Notes: a model not told the origin generated them from the letters alone. A DNA stretch of 64,000 nt from Streptomyces sp. SKN60 (GCF_026236535.1 NZ_JAHTMW010000001.1:310001-374000), one strand, 5' to 3'; counted from the first letter of the stretch, positions 24,432 through 34,356 are shown. Program-made: numbers and translations.

Positions 24432-26083
24432 CGATGCAGGAGCAGGTGCCCGACGACGGCATGGACGACGGCATGGACGACGCCCTCGCCCTCGTCGGCC
24501 GCCGCCGAACCGACTCCGCGCCGAAGGCGCCTCCGGGCGCAGCCGCGCCCGGCAACGCCGCCGTCGAACCCGCCGAGCCCGGCGATTCGGTGCCCCCCGC
24601 GCCGCAGGCGCCGCCGCCCGGAGCGCCTGACGACGCCGTCGGCCCTGCCGATTCCGTGGCTCCGGCGCCGCAGGCGCCCGGCAAGGCTGTTGGCCTTGCT
24701 GAGGCCGGCGACTCCGCCGCCTTGGTGTCCCCGGCGCCCTCCGGCGCTCCCACGCCTGGCACGGCTGATGAGCCGCTCGGCCCAGCCGACCCGGCGCCCA
24801 CCGACACCCCAGCCGCCCCGGGCGACCCCGCCACCCTCTCGCCCCACCCCGAGCGCCACCAAGCCACCCCCTGGCCCGAGGCACGTGCCGTCGCCGCGCG
24901 GGCCGGGGCCGAGGCCGCGCGGGCCGCGCGGCGGGCGGCGTCGGTGCCACTGGAGCGGGCGCTTGGGCGGGTGTTGGCGGAGCCGTTGAGGGCGCTGACG
25001 GATCTGCCCTCGTTCGATACCTCCGCGATGGACGGCTGGGCGGTCGCGGGGCCCGGGCCGTGGTGGATCGATGCCGAGGGCGCGGTGCTCGCCGGGCATG
25101 CCGGGGCGGCCGAGCTCGCGGACGGGGACGCCGTGCGGATCGCCACGGGGGCACGGGTGCCGGCCGGGGCGACCGCGGTGGTGCGCAGTGAGCACGCACG
25201 CGCCGGGACCGATGGACGGCTGCACGCGCTGCGCACGGTGACGCATGGTCAGGACATCCGGCCGCGCGGTCAGGAGTGCCGCACCGGTGACCGGCTGCTG
25301 CCCGCGGGCGGCACCGTGACGCCCGCCGTGCTCGGTCTCGCCGCCGCGGCGGGGTATGACGAGCTGATCGTGCATCCGCGCCCCCGGGTGGAGGTGCTGG
25401 TCCTCGGTGACGAGCTGCTCACCGCCGGACTGCCGCACGAGGGCCTGATCCGGGACGCGCTGGGCCCGCTGCTGGGGCCCTGGCTGGGCGGGCTCGGTGC
25501 CGAGGTGCTTGGCACCCGGCGGATCGGCGACGACGCCGAGGCGCTGTACGCGGCCGTCACGGGCTCCGCCGCCGACGTCGTGGTCACCACCGGCGGGACC
25601 GCCGCCGGGCCCGTCGACCATGTGCACCCGGTGCTCGCCAAGGCCGGTGCCACCCTGCTGGTCGACGGCGTGAAGGTCCGCCCCGGCCACCCCATGCTGC
25701 TCGCCGCGCTCCCCGGCGCACGCCATCTGGTGGGCCTGCCCGGCAACCCGCTGGCCGCCGTGTCCGGGCTGCTGACGCTGGCCGAGCCGCTGCTGCGCGC
25801 GCTCGCCGGGCGGCCGGCCCCCGCCCCGTACCGCGTCGAGGTACGCGAGGAGATCCAGGGGCACCCGTACGACACCCGGCTCGTGCCGGTGGTCCGCGAC
25901 GGCGGCGAGGCCGTGCCGCTGCGCTACCACGGGCCCGCGATGCTGCGGGGGATCGCCGCCGCCGACGGCATGGCCGTCGTGCCGCCCGGGGGCGCCGACG
26001 CCGGACAGACGCTGCAGGTGCTCGACCTGCCCTGGCCCGCCGGACCCCTCGGGACGGCGGACGAAGGAGCATGTTTCACGTGA
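24428..26083 (+). CDS. moeA: Molybdopterin molybdenumtransferase, MoeA
   Basis: 551 residues, about 150 longer than usual MoeA because of a Pro/Ala-rich disordered N-terminus (about residues 25-145). The MoeA fold then follows: LPSFDTSAMDGWAV, VRIATGARVPAGATAVV, the MPT-binding block VVTTGGTAAGPVDHVHPVL and LPGNPLAAVSGLL. It inserts molybdate into adenylylated molybdopterin. The usual GGVSVGDYD-type sequence is replaced by GGTAAGPVDH, a lineage variant. It overlaps the MobA-like gene (ATGA) and the channel gene (GTGA). Confidence 0.9.
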   Translation: MTMQEQVPDDGMDDGMDDALALVGRRRTDSAPKAPPGAAAPGNAAVEPAEPGDSVPPAPQAPPPGAPDDAVGPADSVAPAPQAPGKAVGLAEAGDSAALVSPAPSGAPTPGTADEPLGPADPAPTDTPAAPGDPATLSPHPERHQATPWPEARAVAARAGAEAARAARRAASVPLERALGRVLAEPLRALTDLPSFDTSAMDGWAVAGPGPWWIDAEGAVLAGHAGAAELADGDAVRIATGARVPAGATAVVRSEHARAGTDGRLHALRTVTHGQDIRPRGQECRTGDRLLPAGGTVTPAVLGLAAAAGYDELIVHPRPRVEVLVLGDELLTAGLPHEGLIRDALGPLLGPWLGGLGAEVLGTRRIGDDAEALYAAVTGSAADVVVTTGGTAAGPVDHVHPVLAKAGATLLVDGVKVRPGHPMLLAALPGARHLVGLPGNPLAAVSGLLTLAEPLLRALAGRPAPAPYRVEVREEIQGHPYDTRLVPVVRDGGEAVPLRYHGPAMLRGIAAADGMAVVPPGGADAGQTLQVLDLPWPAGPLGTADEGACFT

Positions 26084-26086
26084 AAC
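26073..26086. promoter_or_regulatory. parS site 1 (ParB-binding)
   Basis: GTTTCACGTGAAAC, a perfect 14-base palindrome identical to the core bacterial parS and to the Streptomyces parS consensus as I know it. It spans the moeA/channel junction and contains the channel's GTG start codon. Streptomyces carries many such sites clustered around oriC. Confidence 0.85.
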
Positions 26087-27165
26087 TTCCCAGCCGGGAC
26101 GCGATGGCGCGCCAGGCCGACGAGCGCGTATCGGGCCCCCGGGTCCAGTTGCCCCGGAGGGTGGTTCAGAAGCCGCTCCGCCAGGTCGGCAAGCGCCTCC
26201 TCATGGCGCTCGGCGTGCTGGTCGTCACCGTCCTCATCGTCTACGTCGACCGCGGCGGCTACCACGACAACGCCAATGGCACGCTCGACTTCCTCGACTG
26301 CGCCTACTACGCGACCGTCACCCTCTCCACCACGGGCTACGGCGACATCGTCCCGTACAGCGACTCGGCGCGGCTCGCGAACATCCTGCTGGTCACGCCG
26401 CTGCGCGTGCTGTTTCTGATCATCCTGGTCGGCACCACCCTCGAGGTCCTCACGGAGCGGACCCGGGAGGAGTTCCGGCTGAACCGCTGGAGGGCCACCT
26501 TGCGCGAGCACACCGTCATCGTCGGTTTCGGCACCAAGGGGCGCTCGGCGATCCAGACGCTGTGCGCGACCGGACTGCGCAAGGACCAGATCGTCATCGT
26601 CGACCCCTCGACGAAGGTGATCGAGGCGGCCAACGCCGACGGGTTCGTCGGCGTCCTCGGCGACGCCACCCGCAGCGATGTGCTGCTCCGCGCCGAGGTG
26701 CAGAAGGCCCGTCAGATCGTCATCGCCACCCAGCGCGACGACACCGCCGTCCTGGTCACCCTGACGGCCCGCCAGCTCAACCGGGGCGCGAAGATCGTCG
26801 CCGCGGTCCGCGAGGAGGAGAACGCGCCGCTGCTGCGCCAGTCCGGCGCGGACGCCGTGATCACCAGCGCCAGCGCCGCCGGCCGGCTGCTCGGTCTGTC
26901 GGTGCTCAGCCCCAGCGCGGGCACGGTGATGGAGGACCTGATCCAGCAGGGCTCCGGGCTCGACCTGGTCGAACGCCCGGTGACCAAGGCCGAGGCGGGC
27001 CGCAGCGTCCGGGAGACCGAGGACCTGGTGGTGAGCGTGCTGCGCGGCCACCGGCTGCTCGGTTACGACGACCCCGCCGCCAGCCCGCTCCAGCTCACCG
27101 ACCGGGTGATCACCATCGTGCGGGCCACGCCCGTCACCCCGCTCACCACGCCCGCCGAGGACTGA
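26080..27165 (+). CDS. Two-helix potassium channel with RCK/TrkA-N domain
   Basis: 361 residues. Two membrane helices (about residues 35-60 and 105-130) flank a pore loop with the K+ selectivity filter TLSTTGYGD. A cytoplasmic RCK/TrkA-N domain follows (HTVIVGFGTKGRSAIQTL, IVDPSTKVIEAANADG, GDATRSDVLLRA), so it resembles MthK/Kch-type ligand-gated channels. The GTG at 26080 gives a 4-base GTGA overlap with moeA and sits 10 bases after AAGGAG; the ATG at 26071 is only 1 base from that SD and is less likely. The start codon lies within parS. Confidence 0.9.
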   Translation: MKLPSRDAMARQADERVSGPRVQLPRRVVQKPLRQVGKRLLMALGVLVVTVLIVYVDRGGYHDNANGTLDFLDCAYYATVTLSTTGYGDIVPYSDSARLANILLVTPLRVLFLIILVGTTLEVLTERTREEFRLNRWRATLREHTVIVGFGTKGRSAIQTLCATGLRKDQIVIVDPSTKVIEAANADGFVGVLGDATRSDVLLRAEVQKARQIVIATQRDDTAVLVTLTARQLNRGAKIVAAVREEENAPLLRQSGADAVITSASAAGRLLGLSVLSPSAGTVMEDLIQQGSGLDLVERPVTKAEAGRSVRETEDLVVSVLRGHRLLGYDDPAASPLQLTDRVITIVRATPVTPLTTPAED

Positions 27166-27251
27166 CCCGGGCCCCACGGCCCCGCTCGCCCCGACCCGCC
27201 CCGCCCCACTCGCCCCGCCTCGCCGCCGGGTCCCGGAGTAGCCTCGCCGGC

Positions 27252-28238
27252 ATGCATGCGATCACGATTCCGGAACCCGGCGGGCCCGAGGCGCTGGTCT
27301 GGGCCGAGGTGCCCGACCCCGTCCCCGCCGAGGGCGAAGTGCTCGTCGAGGTGGTGGCGAGCGCCGTCAACCGTGCCGATCTGCTTCAGCGCCAGGGCTT
27401 CTACGACCCGCCGCCCGGCAGCTCCCCGTACCCCGGTCTCGAGTGCGCGGGCCGGATCGCCGCACTCGGCCCCGGCGTCTCCGGCTGGGCCGTCGGCGAC
27501 GAGGTGTGCGCGCTGCTCGTCGGCGGCGGTTACGCCGAGAAGGTGGCCGTGCCCGTCGGGCAGTTGCTGCCCCGGCCGGAGGGCGTGGACCTGGTGACGG
27601 CCGCCGCGCTGCCCGAAGTGGCCTGCACGGTCTGGTCGAACGTCTTCATGCTGGCCCATCTGCGGCCCGGCGAGACGCTTCTGGTGCACGGCGGCGCGAG
27701 CGGCATCGGCACCATGGCGATCCAGCTGGCCAAGGCGGTCGGCGCGCGGGTCGCCGTCACCGCCGGCGGACCCGAGAAACTGGCCCGCTGCGCCGAGTTG
27801 GGCGCCGACATCCTCATCGACTACCGCGAGCAGGACTTCGTCGAGGAGCTGCACAAGGCGACCGACGGGGCCGGGGCGGACGTCATCCTGGACATCGTCG
27901 GCGCCAAGTACCTGGACCGGAACATCAAGGCCCTCGCGGTCAACGGACGCCTGGTCGTCATCGGTCTGCAGGGCGGCGTCAAGGGCGAGCTCAACCTGGC
28001 CGCCCTGATGGCCAAGCGCGCCGCGGTCCTCGCGACCACCCTGCGCGCCCGCCCGGCAGCGGAGAAGGCGGCCGTGGTCGCCGCCGTCCGCGAGCACGTC
28101 TGGCCCCTGATCACCGCGGGCACCGTCACCCCGGTCGTGGACCGCACCCTGCCGCTGACGGACGCCGCCGAGGCCCACCGGGTCGTCGAGGCGAGCGGCC
28201 ATGTCGGCAAGGTGCTGCTGCTCGCCCCGAAGGCCTGA
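27252..28238 (+). CDS. NAD(P)H:quinone oxidoreductase (zinc-free MDR family)
   Basis: 328 residues. An N-terminal GroES-like domain (SAVNRADLLQRQGFYDPPPG, YPGLECAGRIAALGPGV) precedes a Rossmann domain with LVHGGASGIGTMAIQLAKAVGA in two overlapping blocks. It lacks the Cys/His catalytic-zinc ligands, as expected for quinone oxidoreductase/enoyl reductase-like members of the medium-chain dehydrogenase superfamily. The ATG at 27252 follows a pyrimidine-rich 86-base gap with no clear SD. Physiological substrate unknown. Confidence 0.9.
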   Translation: MHAITIPEPGGPEALVWAEVPDPVPAEGEVLVEVVASAVNRADLLQRQGFYDPPPGSSPYPGLECAGRIAALGPGVSGWAVGDEVCALLVGGGYAEKVAVPVGQLLPRPEGVDLVTAAALPEVACTVWSNVFMLAHLRPGETLLVHGGASGIGTMAIQLAKAVGARVAVTAGGPEKLARCAELGADILIDYREQDFVEELHKATDGAGADVILDIVGAKYLDRNIKALAVNGRLVVIGLQGGVKGELNLAALMAKRAAVLATTLRARPAAEKAAVVAAVREHVWPLITAGTVTPVVDRTLPLTDAAEAHRVVEASGHVGKVLLLAPKA

Positions 28239-28281
28239 CCAAGGCCTGACACCCACACGCCTGGCCAAGGTCTGATACACA

Positions 28282-28333
28282 CCCGAGGGGCCCGGTACGA
28301 GCGGCTTCCACCGCCCGGACCGGGCCCCTCGGG
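28282..28333. terminator. Bidirectional terminator (quinone oxidoreductase / bpa)
   Basis: A 15-base-pair perfect stem, CCCGAGGGGCCCGGT (28282-28296) with its complement at 28319-28333, and a 22-base loop between convergent genes. Confidence 0.7.
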
Positions 28334-28348
28334 CATGACGTAGGAGAC

Positions 28349-28900
28349 CTACAGGTACGGCCCCGAGCCGACCGCGCGCCCGCGCTGCGGGCCGTGGTCG
28401 TCGTCATCGTCGTGCGGCGCGCCGGGCGGCAGCGCACGGCGCATCTGCTCCAACTGGGCGCGGGCCGCCATCTGCTGGGCGAACAGCGCCGTCTGGATGC
28501 CGTGGAAGAGGCCTTCGAGCCAGCCGACCAACTGGGCCTGCGCGATGCGCAGTTCCGAGTCGGAGGGGATCGCCTCGTCGGTGAACGGCAGGGAGAGCCG
28601 CTCCAGTTCCTCCACGAGCTCCGGAGCGAGCCCGTCCTCCAGCTCCTTCACCGAGCTGGCGTGGATCTCCTTGAGCCGTACGCGACTGGCCTCGTCGAGA
28701 GGTGCCGCCCTGACCTCCTCCAGAAGCTGCTTGATCATGCTGCCGATCCGCATGACCTTCGCAGGCTGCTCGACCATTTCCGTCACCGGGACCTCGCGGG
28801 ATTCGTCGTCACCCTGAGGGCCGCCGAGCGCCATCCCGTCCTGGCCCACGATGAGGACCTGGGGGCTCTCCTGCGACCTGTCATTCCTCGGCATCTCCAT
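28349..28900 (-). CDS. bpa: Bacterial proteasome activator Bpa (DUF2587)
   Basis: 183 residues of the DUF2587/Bpa family. Bpa forms an ATP-independent ring that opens the 20S proteasome gate. The conserved four-helix region includes VMRIGSMIKQLLEEVRAAPLD and WLEGLFHGIQTALFAQQMAA. The C-terminus ends GPYL, close to the GQYL gate-opening tail known in mycobacterial Bpa but with Pro replacing Gln. An Asp-rich stretch (DDDDDH) precedes it. The start is set at MEMPRNDRS (28900); a GTG 18 bases further upstream is possible. Confidence 0.9.
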   Translation of the reverse strand: MEMPRNDRSQESPQVLIVGQDGMALGGPQGDDESREVPVTEMVEQPAKVMRIGSMIKQLLEEVRAAPLDEASRVRLKEIHASSVKELEDGLAPELVEELERLSLPFTDEAIPSDSELRIAQAQLVGWLEGLFHGIQTALFAQQMAARAQLEQMRRALPPGAPHDDDDDHGPQRGRAVGSGPYL

Positions 28901-28936
28901 GCCGCCATTCTCTCGCACATACGCTTCACCACACGG

Positions 28937-28979
28937 TGTGCCCCCGGAGGAGGGTGATCCACCCTCCTCCGGGGGCACA
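28937..28979 (-). terminator. Terminator after ABC exporter operon
   Basis: A perfect 20-base-pair stem (28937-28956 with 28960-28979) with a 3-base loop lies downstream of the permease stop codon. Confidence 0.85.
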
Positions 28980-28984
28980 ACATC

Positions 28985-29020
28985 GCGAAGGAACCCGCGA
29001 AGGAACCCGCGAACGAACCT
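28985..29020. repeat. Three 12-base tandem repeats
   Basis: GCGAAGGAACCC is repeated at 28985-28996 and 28997-29008, with a degenerate copy at 29009-29020 that runs into the permease stop codon. No function is evident. Confidence 0.7.
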
Positions 29021-31886
29021 CAGTGCGCGGCGCGGCGGGCCAGCGCCCCGCGGGAGCGGGTCACCAGGGCCGCGAGGAGCGCGGCGCCGAGCGGGACGGC
29101 CACCAGGAGCGCGGCGAGCGTCTCCCAGGGCACGACGATCGGCATGACCGGCGGTCCGTCGGAGCTGCCCCAGCCCTCGGCCAGGCTCTGCTCGTAGAAG
29201 CGCACCGCCTCGCGCTCCTCGGTGAGCCGGAGTCCGATGGCGGGCAGCACACCGGCGGCGGAGCCGAGGATGACGCCCATCGCGGCGACGACTCCGCACT
29301 GGAAGCCGCTGAGGGTGCGGCGCACCCGGGGCGGGGCGCCGACCGCGGACAGGGTCTTCAGATCGGCCTCGGCGTCGGCCTGGGCGAGACCGGTGGCGAT
29401 GCCGGCCGCGCCGATGGTGACCAGGCCGGCGAAGACGGTCAGCGCGAGCAGCACCAGGCTGTTCTTGCTGACGTAGCCCTCCTCCAGGGTGAGGTCGACC
29501 TCGCTGCCCAGCTTGGCGATCTCGCCGTCGAGCTTCTGCCGCTGCTCGGTGCTCGGCAGCCGGTCGGTGGTGAAGTACGCGCCCATGGGGACGGTCGTCA
29601 GTCCGGCGGCCTTGGCGGCGGCGGGGGTGAGGATGCTCTGCACGCCGTACGAGAGCGGCTCGCCGGGCACCTGGTAGGCGGGCAGCGACCGGATCTCGCC
29701 GGGCAGCGGCTTGTGCTCCTGGCCCGCCTTGTCGTAGGCCTCCAGGTCGGTGATCAGCCGGATGCCGACGGTGTCGTTCTTCTTGTCGACCTGCGGGGCG
29801 CTGAAGCTGACCAGCTTCCCGTCGGCGAGGGCCTTGGCGGCGCCCGGGTCGGTGATGCCGAGGACCTTCAGGATCGGGGCGTCCGCGATGAGCATGTTGC
29901 CCTCGACGTACACGCCGTCGCCCTGCATGCCCTTGCAGCGCCAGTCGTCCTGGAGCAGCTTGGTCCGCTGCGCGGGGGTGAAGCGCTCGGAGGGGTCGGA
30001 CCCGTCCGGCGTCTCCACCCAGAGCGGGCACTCGTTGGCCTTGGGGATGACGATCTCGAAGCGGCCGCAGCCCTCGCCGCCGCCCCAGGGGGCGCAGCCC
30101 GGCTTGCCGACGGCGATCCGGGACACGTCGACCCGGCTGTCGACGGGGAAGAAGCGCTGCACGGCCTCGCGGACGGCCGGCGCGTCCCGCCCGCCCTCCT
30201 CGGTGACGATCGCGGCGACCGCCCCGAACGGCAGCTTCGGCTGGTACTCGTTCAGCCCCTGGGCGTCGCGGCTCGCGGCGTACGTGGAGACGGCGACGGT
30301 GCCCGCGACGGCCGCGAGGACGGCGGCGACGGCGGGAGCCGTACGGCCCCGGTTGCGCACCGCGTCGCGCAGCGCGAGCCGCGGCGACAGCGGCAGCCAG
30401 CGCCCGCCGCGCCCGAACAGGCCGACCAGGGCCGGGGTCAGGGCGACCACGCCCAGCTCGGCGAGGGCCGAGCCGGCCGCGACGATGAGGACCTGGTCGG
30501 TGACGACCGATCCGTACAGGGCGATCGAGGCGCCGAGGGCGACGGCGATCAGACCGAGGACGGGCAGCACCCGGCTGGAGCGGCGGACGCCGCGGCGGCC
30601 GGTGAGGGAGGCGAGGACGGTCTGCCGGGAGGCGGTGACCGCCGGGACGATCGCGGAGAGCAGACCGGTCAGGACGGCGAGGGCGGCGATGCCGAGCAGT
30701 TCGAGTGGCCGGATGGTGAAGCCGCCGAACCGCTGCCCCATGTACTCCTCCAGGAGCGGCCGGAGCGCGAAGGTGAGGAGCAGGGCGAGGACCGTGCCGA
30801 CGAGGGCTGCGGCGACACCGATGACCAGGCCGCCGCTGAGCACGATGGCCCGGATGTGGCTGCGGTTGCCGCCGTTGGCGCCGACCAGACCGAGCTGGCG
30901 GCGGGAGCGGCGGGCACCGACGGCGAAGGCGGGGCCGGCCAGGAGGCAGATCTCCAGCATCGCGAGGCCGACCACGGTGGCGACGGCGGCCAGTGCGGCG
31001 GCGGTGCCGGCGGTGCTGTCCTCGTAGCGGTGGAAGTCGTCACGCTGGTAGAGCGGGACCTCGGAGTCGGCGGGCGGGTCGAGGACGACCGCCCGCGAGA
31101 CGACCATGACGCCCTTCTTGTTGATCTCCTGGACCATGTTCCACGTGAAACCACCGGACTTCGTCACCAGATAGGTGGTGGTGACGTCGGGCCTCGGGTT
31201 GCCGGCCTTCTCGACGGCGGCCGCGTACGGCGCGAGGAACGCTCCCGGCAGGGCGTTGACCTGCTCGGTCTTGAGGTCGCTGGGCAGCTCGTAGGCGCCG
31301 GTGATCCGGTACTCGCGGTCGAAACCGCGGGCGGTGAGGGTCGAGCCGACGGTGAGGCCGCTGCTCTTCAGGAACGCGGTGCTCGCGGCCAGTTCGTCGT
31401 TCTTCTCCGGGAAGCGGCCCTCGGTGAGGGTCATGATGCCGCGCGCCATCGGGTCGGCGGCCTTCAGCTCACGGATCTGGGTCTGCAGCAGACCGTGCGT
31501 GGTGGTCAGCTTGGCCGTGCCGTCGGTGTCGGTGAGGACCGTCGAACCGGCCGGAATGGCCTTGGCGACATCGGTCGGACCGCTGGGCCAGGGCTTGTTG
31601 GTCTTGGAGAAGTCCTCGACGGGGGTGTTCTGCTCGCCCTTGGGGTCCTGGAGGATCGGCACCCCGGCCATCTGGGCGTCCGTCAGCCACGCGTCGGCGG
31701 CGCCTATGGAGCGCTCAAGGCGCTGCTCGGCGGTGAGTTCGGAGCTGCGCATGGTCAGCTGGAAGGCGCTCACCCCGAGGATCGGCAGGGCGATCATGGC
31801 GAGGACGAGGAAGCTGCGGCCCTTGGAGCGCCAGGCGTCACGGCGGGCGATGCGGACCGCGGCCCGCCAGGAGTGGAACCAGGTCG

Positions 31887-31890
<4 letters not shown>
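29020..31890 (-). CDS. ABC exporter permease, FtsX/MacB-like (large)
   Basis: 956 residues with two FtsX-type permease units: an N-terminal membrane anchor (about residues 25-45), a large extracytoplasmic domain, a helix bundle around residues 290-480, a second extracytoplasmic domain and a final helix bundle (about 800-950). Such proteins work with a MacB/LolD-type ATPase in export or mechanotransmission rather than solute uptake. The GTG start overlaps the stop of the upstream ATPase gene (GTGA), which confirms the partner. Expression is probably controlled by the PadR gene upstream. Substrate unknown. Confidence 0.9.
31138..31151. promoter_or_regulatory. Near-parS sequence (one mismatch)
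   Basis: GTTCCACGTGAAAC differs from the parS core at one base. It lies inside the permease coding region. It may be a weak ParB site or chance. Confidence 0.35.
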
Positions 31891-32627
<737 letters not shown>

Positions 32628-32740
32628 GGAATCCCCCTCGGGCGTACGCCGGCGAACAGCCGTGTGCGGAGCGGCCGCTGACGGCGCCGGACGTACGTAC
32701 GGTCTGGGTCTCGATCGAAATCGGACGATCTGGATGGGAC

Positions 32741-32778
32741 GGTCGGACTGGGTGGGTCGGACTGGCTGGGGCGGACTG
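32741..32778. repeat. 14-base tandem repeats upstream of the ABC operon
   Basis: GGTCGGACTGGGTG and GGTCGGACTGGCTG at 32741-32768 are followed by a partial third copy to 32778, in the leader between padR and the ABC operon. They could be regulatory half-sites or a slippage product. Confidence 0.5.
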
Positions 32779-32802
32779 AAGCTCGGTGGGTACGGCGCCG
32801 GG

Positions 32803-33477
32803 TCAGCGGCGCCGCGCGGTGCCGGTGCGTGCGGTGGCGGCCCCCGTGGCGGGCCCGGCGGCGGCGTCGGCCGCTCCCCCTGCCGGGCCCGGGGCCTCCG
32901 CCGCGTCACCCCTGGCCGCGGCGGCCGCGGCCGCCGCCGAGAGGCGGATCAGCCGCGCCTCGCAGTGGTCGAGCCAGCGCGCCTCGGCCTCGGTCTGGAA
33001 GATCAGCTGCTCCAGGACCAGGAGCCAGGCGACGTCGTCGCGCTCCTGGGCCCCGTTGCGCTCCACGGCGGTGATCGCCTGCGCCTTGAGCCGGGTGTAG
33101 TCCTGCATGGCCTTCACCGTGTGGCGGCGCTGCGACTGGATGACGTCGCGGATGTCGACCCCGGACGCCCCGACGGCCATGGCGAGCTTGATGGCCAGCT
33201 CGTCACGGGCCGGACTGGTGCGGTCCACCGGGTTCTCGAACCAGCTGCGCAGCTCGCCGCGACCGTGGTCGGTGATCGCGTAGAGCGCGTGGCCGGCCTC
33301 GTCCTCCCCGTCCTGGACGACCATCCCGTCCCGTTCGAGACGGTTGAGGGTCGTGTAGACCTGGCCCACGTTGAGCGGCCAGGTGGAACCGGTGCGGGAC
33401 TCGAACTCGGTGCGGAGCTGCGAGCCGTAGCGCGGACCGCGTTCGAGGAGGGCGAGAAGCCCGTGGCGGATCGACAT
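32803..33477 (-). CDS. PadR-family transcriptional regulator
   Basis: 224 residues. The N-terminal PadR winged helix is clear (LLALLERGPRYGSQLRTEFE, VYTTLNRLERDGMV, YAITDHGRGEL). A C-terminal helical dimerisation domain (VIQSQRRHTVKAMQDYTRL) follows, then an Ala/Gly/Thr-rich tail of about 40 residues. It precedes the ABC exporter on the same strand by about 175 bases, a standard arrangement for PadR repressors of efflux pumps. The ATG lies inside a pair of direct repeats, consistent with autoregulation and possibly a leaderless transcript. Confidence 0.92.
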   Translation of the reverse strand: MSIRHGLLALLERGPRYGSQLRTEFESRTGSTWPLNVGQVYTTLNRLERDGMVVQDGEDEAGHALYAITDHGRGELRSWFENPVDRTSPARDELAIKLAMAVGASGVDIRDVIQSQRRHTVKAMQDYTRLKAQAITAVERNGAQERDDVAWLLVLEQLIFQTEAEARWLDHCEARLIRLSAAAAAAAARGDAAEAPGPAGGAADAAAGPATGAATARTGTARRR

Positions 33478-33498
33478 ACCGAGTATGTATACCGAGTA
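33476..33498. promoter_or_regulatory. Direct repeats at the padR start
   Basis: ATACCGAGTA occurs at 33476-33485 and 33489-33498 (13-base period), overlapping the padR start codon. This is AT-rich for the region and a good candidate for a PadR autoregulatory operator. Confidence 0.5.
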
Positions 33499-33584
33499 AG
33501 TCGCCGGGGACAAGCGCCGTGAGACGGATCCGGAAGGTCCGACTCAAGGGGGACCCGGCGGTCCGGGCCGGCGCCGCCGGGAGC

Positions 33585-34322
33585 TCAGCGGCGCCGCATC
33601 CGGATCCCGAGGAACCCGATGCCGAGACCGACCAGGGCGAGCCCGACGCCCAGGGTGAGCACGGGAATCCGCCGGTCGGAGAGGTGCGCGGCGGTCTCCG
33701 TGCCGATCCCCGCGCCGGCCGCCGGAAGCTGCTCGGGTGGAGTCGGCACGGCCGGCGCGTCCGTCTCCGGTACGACGCCGGCGGTGCCGTCGGCGCTCGA
33801 TTCCGGCTCCTCTTCTGTTGCCGTTTTGGTACGAGCGGGGTCGGCCGGGCCCGTCGGCGTGGCCTCCGCGGGGGCGGCGGGCCGCCCGGGGTGCTCCCGG
33901 CCCTCCCCCGCCGCGCGCCCCGCGAGGGAGGCGGAGCCGCTGGGCTCGGCCGGCTCGGAGGGCGAGGAGGGCGCGCCGCCGGACCCGGCGGAGGCGGACG
34001 CGGAAGGGGAGGCGGAGGCGGAGGCGGTGGGGCCGGGCGCCCCGGCGGTCCCGGAGGGTGTGGCGGAGCCGCTCGGCGCGGGCCCGGGCCCGGGGGAGCG
34101 GGTCGCGGAGGGCGAGGCGGAGGGCCGTACGGAGCCGCTCGGCGAGGGAGCCGGGGTGGCCGTGCCGGGGGACGGGCTCGGGGCCGTCGCCGTGCGCGAG
34201 GGGGTGGACGTGGCCCCCGCCCCCGCCTCGGCCCCGTACGCCGGCGCCACCGCGCCCGCCGCCAGCCAGCAGGCGAGGACGGGCGCGAACGCCCGCGCAC
34301 GAGGACCTGATCCTGGAGTCAC
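33585..34322 (-). CDS. Secreted, C-terminally anchored Ser/Pro/Ala-rich protein
   Basis: About 245 residues. A signal peptide (RARAFAPVLACWLAAGAVAPAYGAE in two overlapping parts, cleavage near AYG-A) leads to a long low-complexity stretch rich in Ser, Pro, Ala, Thr and Gly. A C-terminal membrane helix (VLTLGVGLALVGLGIGFLG) is followed by RMRRR. It therefore looks like a cell-surface stalk protein. No LPxTG sorting motif was seen. The GTG at 34322 is preferred because GGGAGG lies 8-15 bases upstream and the signal peptide starts there; a TTG at 34367 would add residues ahead of it. Function unknown. Confidence 0.7.
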   Translation of the reverse strand: MTPGSGPRARAFAPVLACWLAAGAVAPAYGAEAGAGATSTPSRTATAPSPSPGTATPAPSPSGSVRPSASPSATRSPGPGPAPSGSATPSGTAGAPGPTASASASPSASASAGSGGAPSSPSEPAEPSGSASLAGRAAGEGREHPGRPAAPAEATPTGPADPARTKTATEEEPESSADGTAGVVPETDAPAVPTPPEQLPAAGAGIGTETAAHLSDRRIPVLTLGVGLALVGLGIGFLGIRMRRR

Positions 34323-34356
34323 CGGGTGACCCCCTCCCGTACCGAGCCGCCGAGTC

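Noticed and set aside
21923..25930. Very long minus-strand open frame opposite bkd and moeA
   Set aside because: It is antisense to well-supported genes; its translation is Arg/Gly/Ala-rich low complexity with no domain. Long spurious frames are normal in such GC-rich DNA.
26071..26079. ATG start for the potassium channel at 26071
   Set aside because: It is 1 base from the AAGGAG sequence, too close; the GTG at 26080 has proper spacing and a GTGA overlap with moeA.
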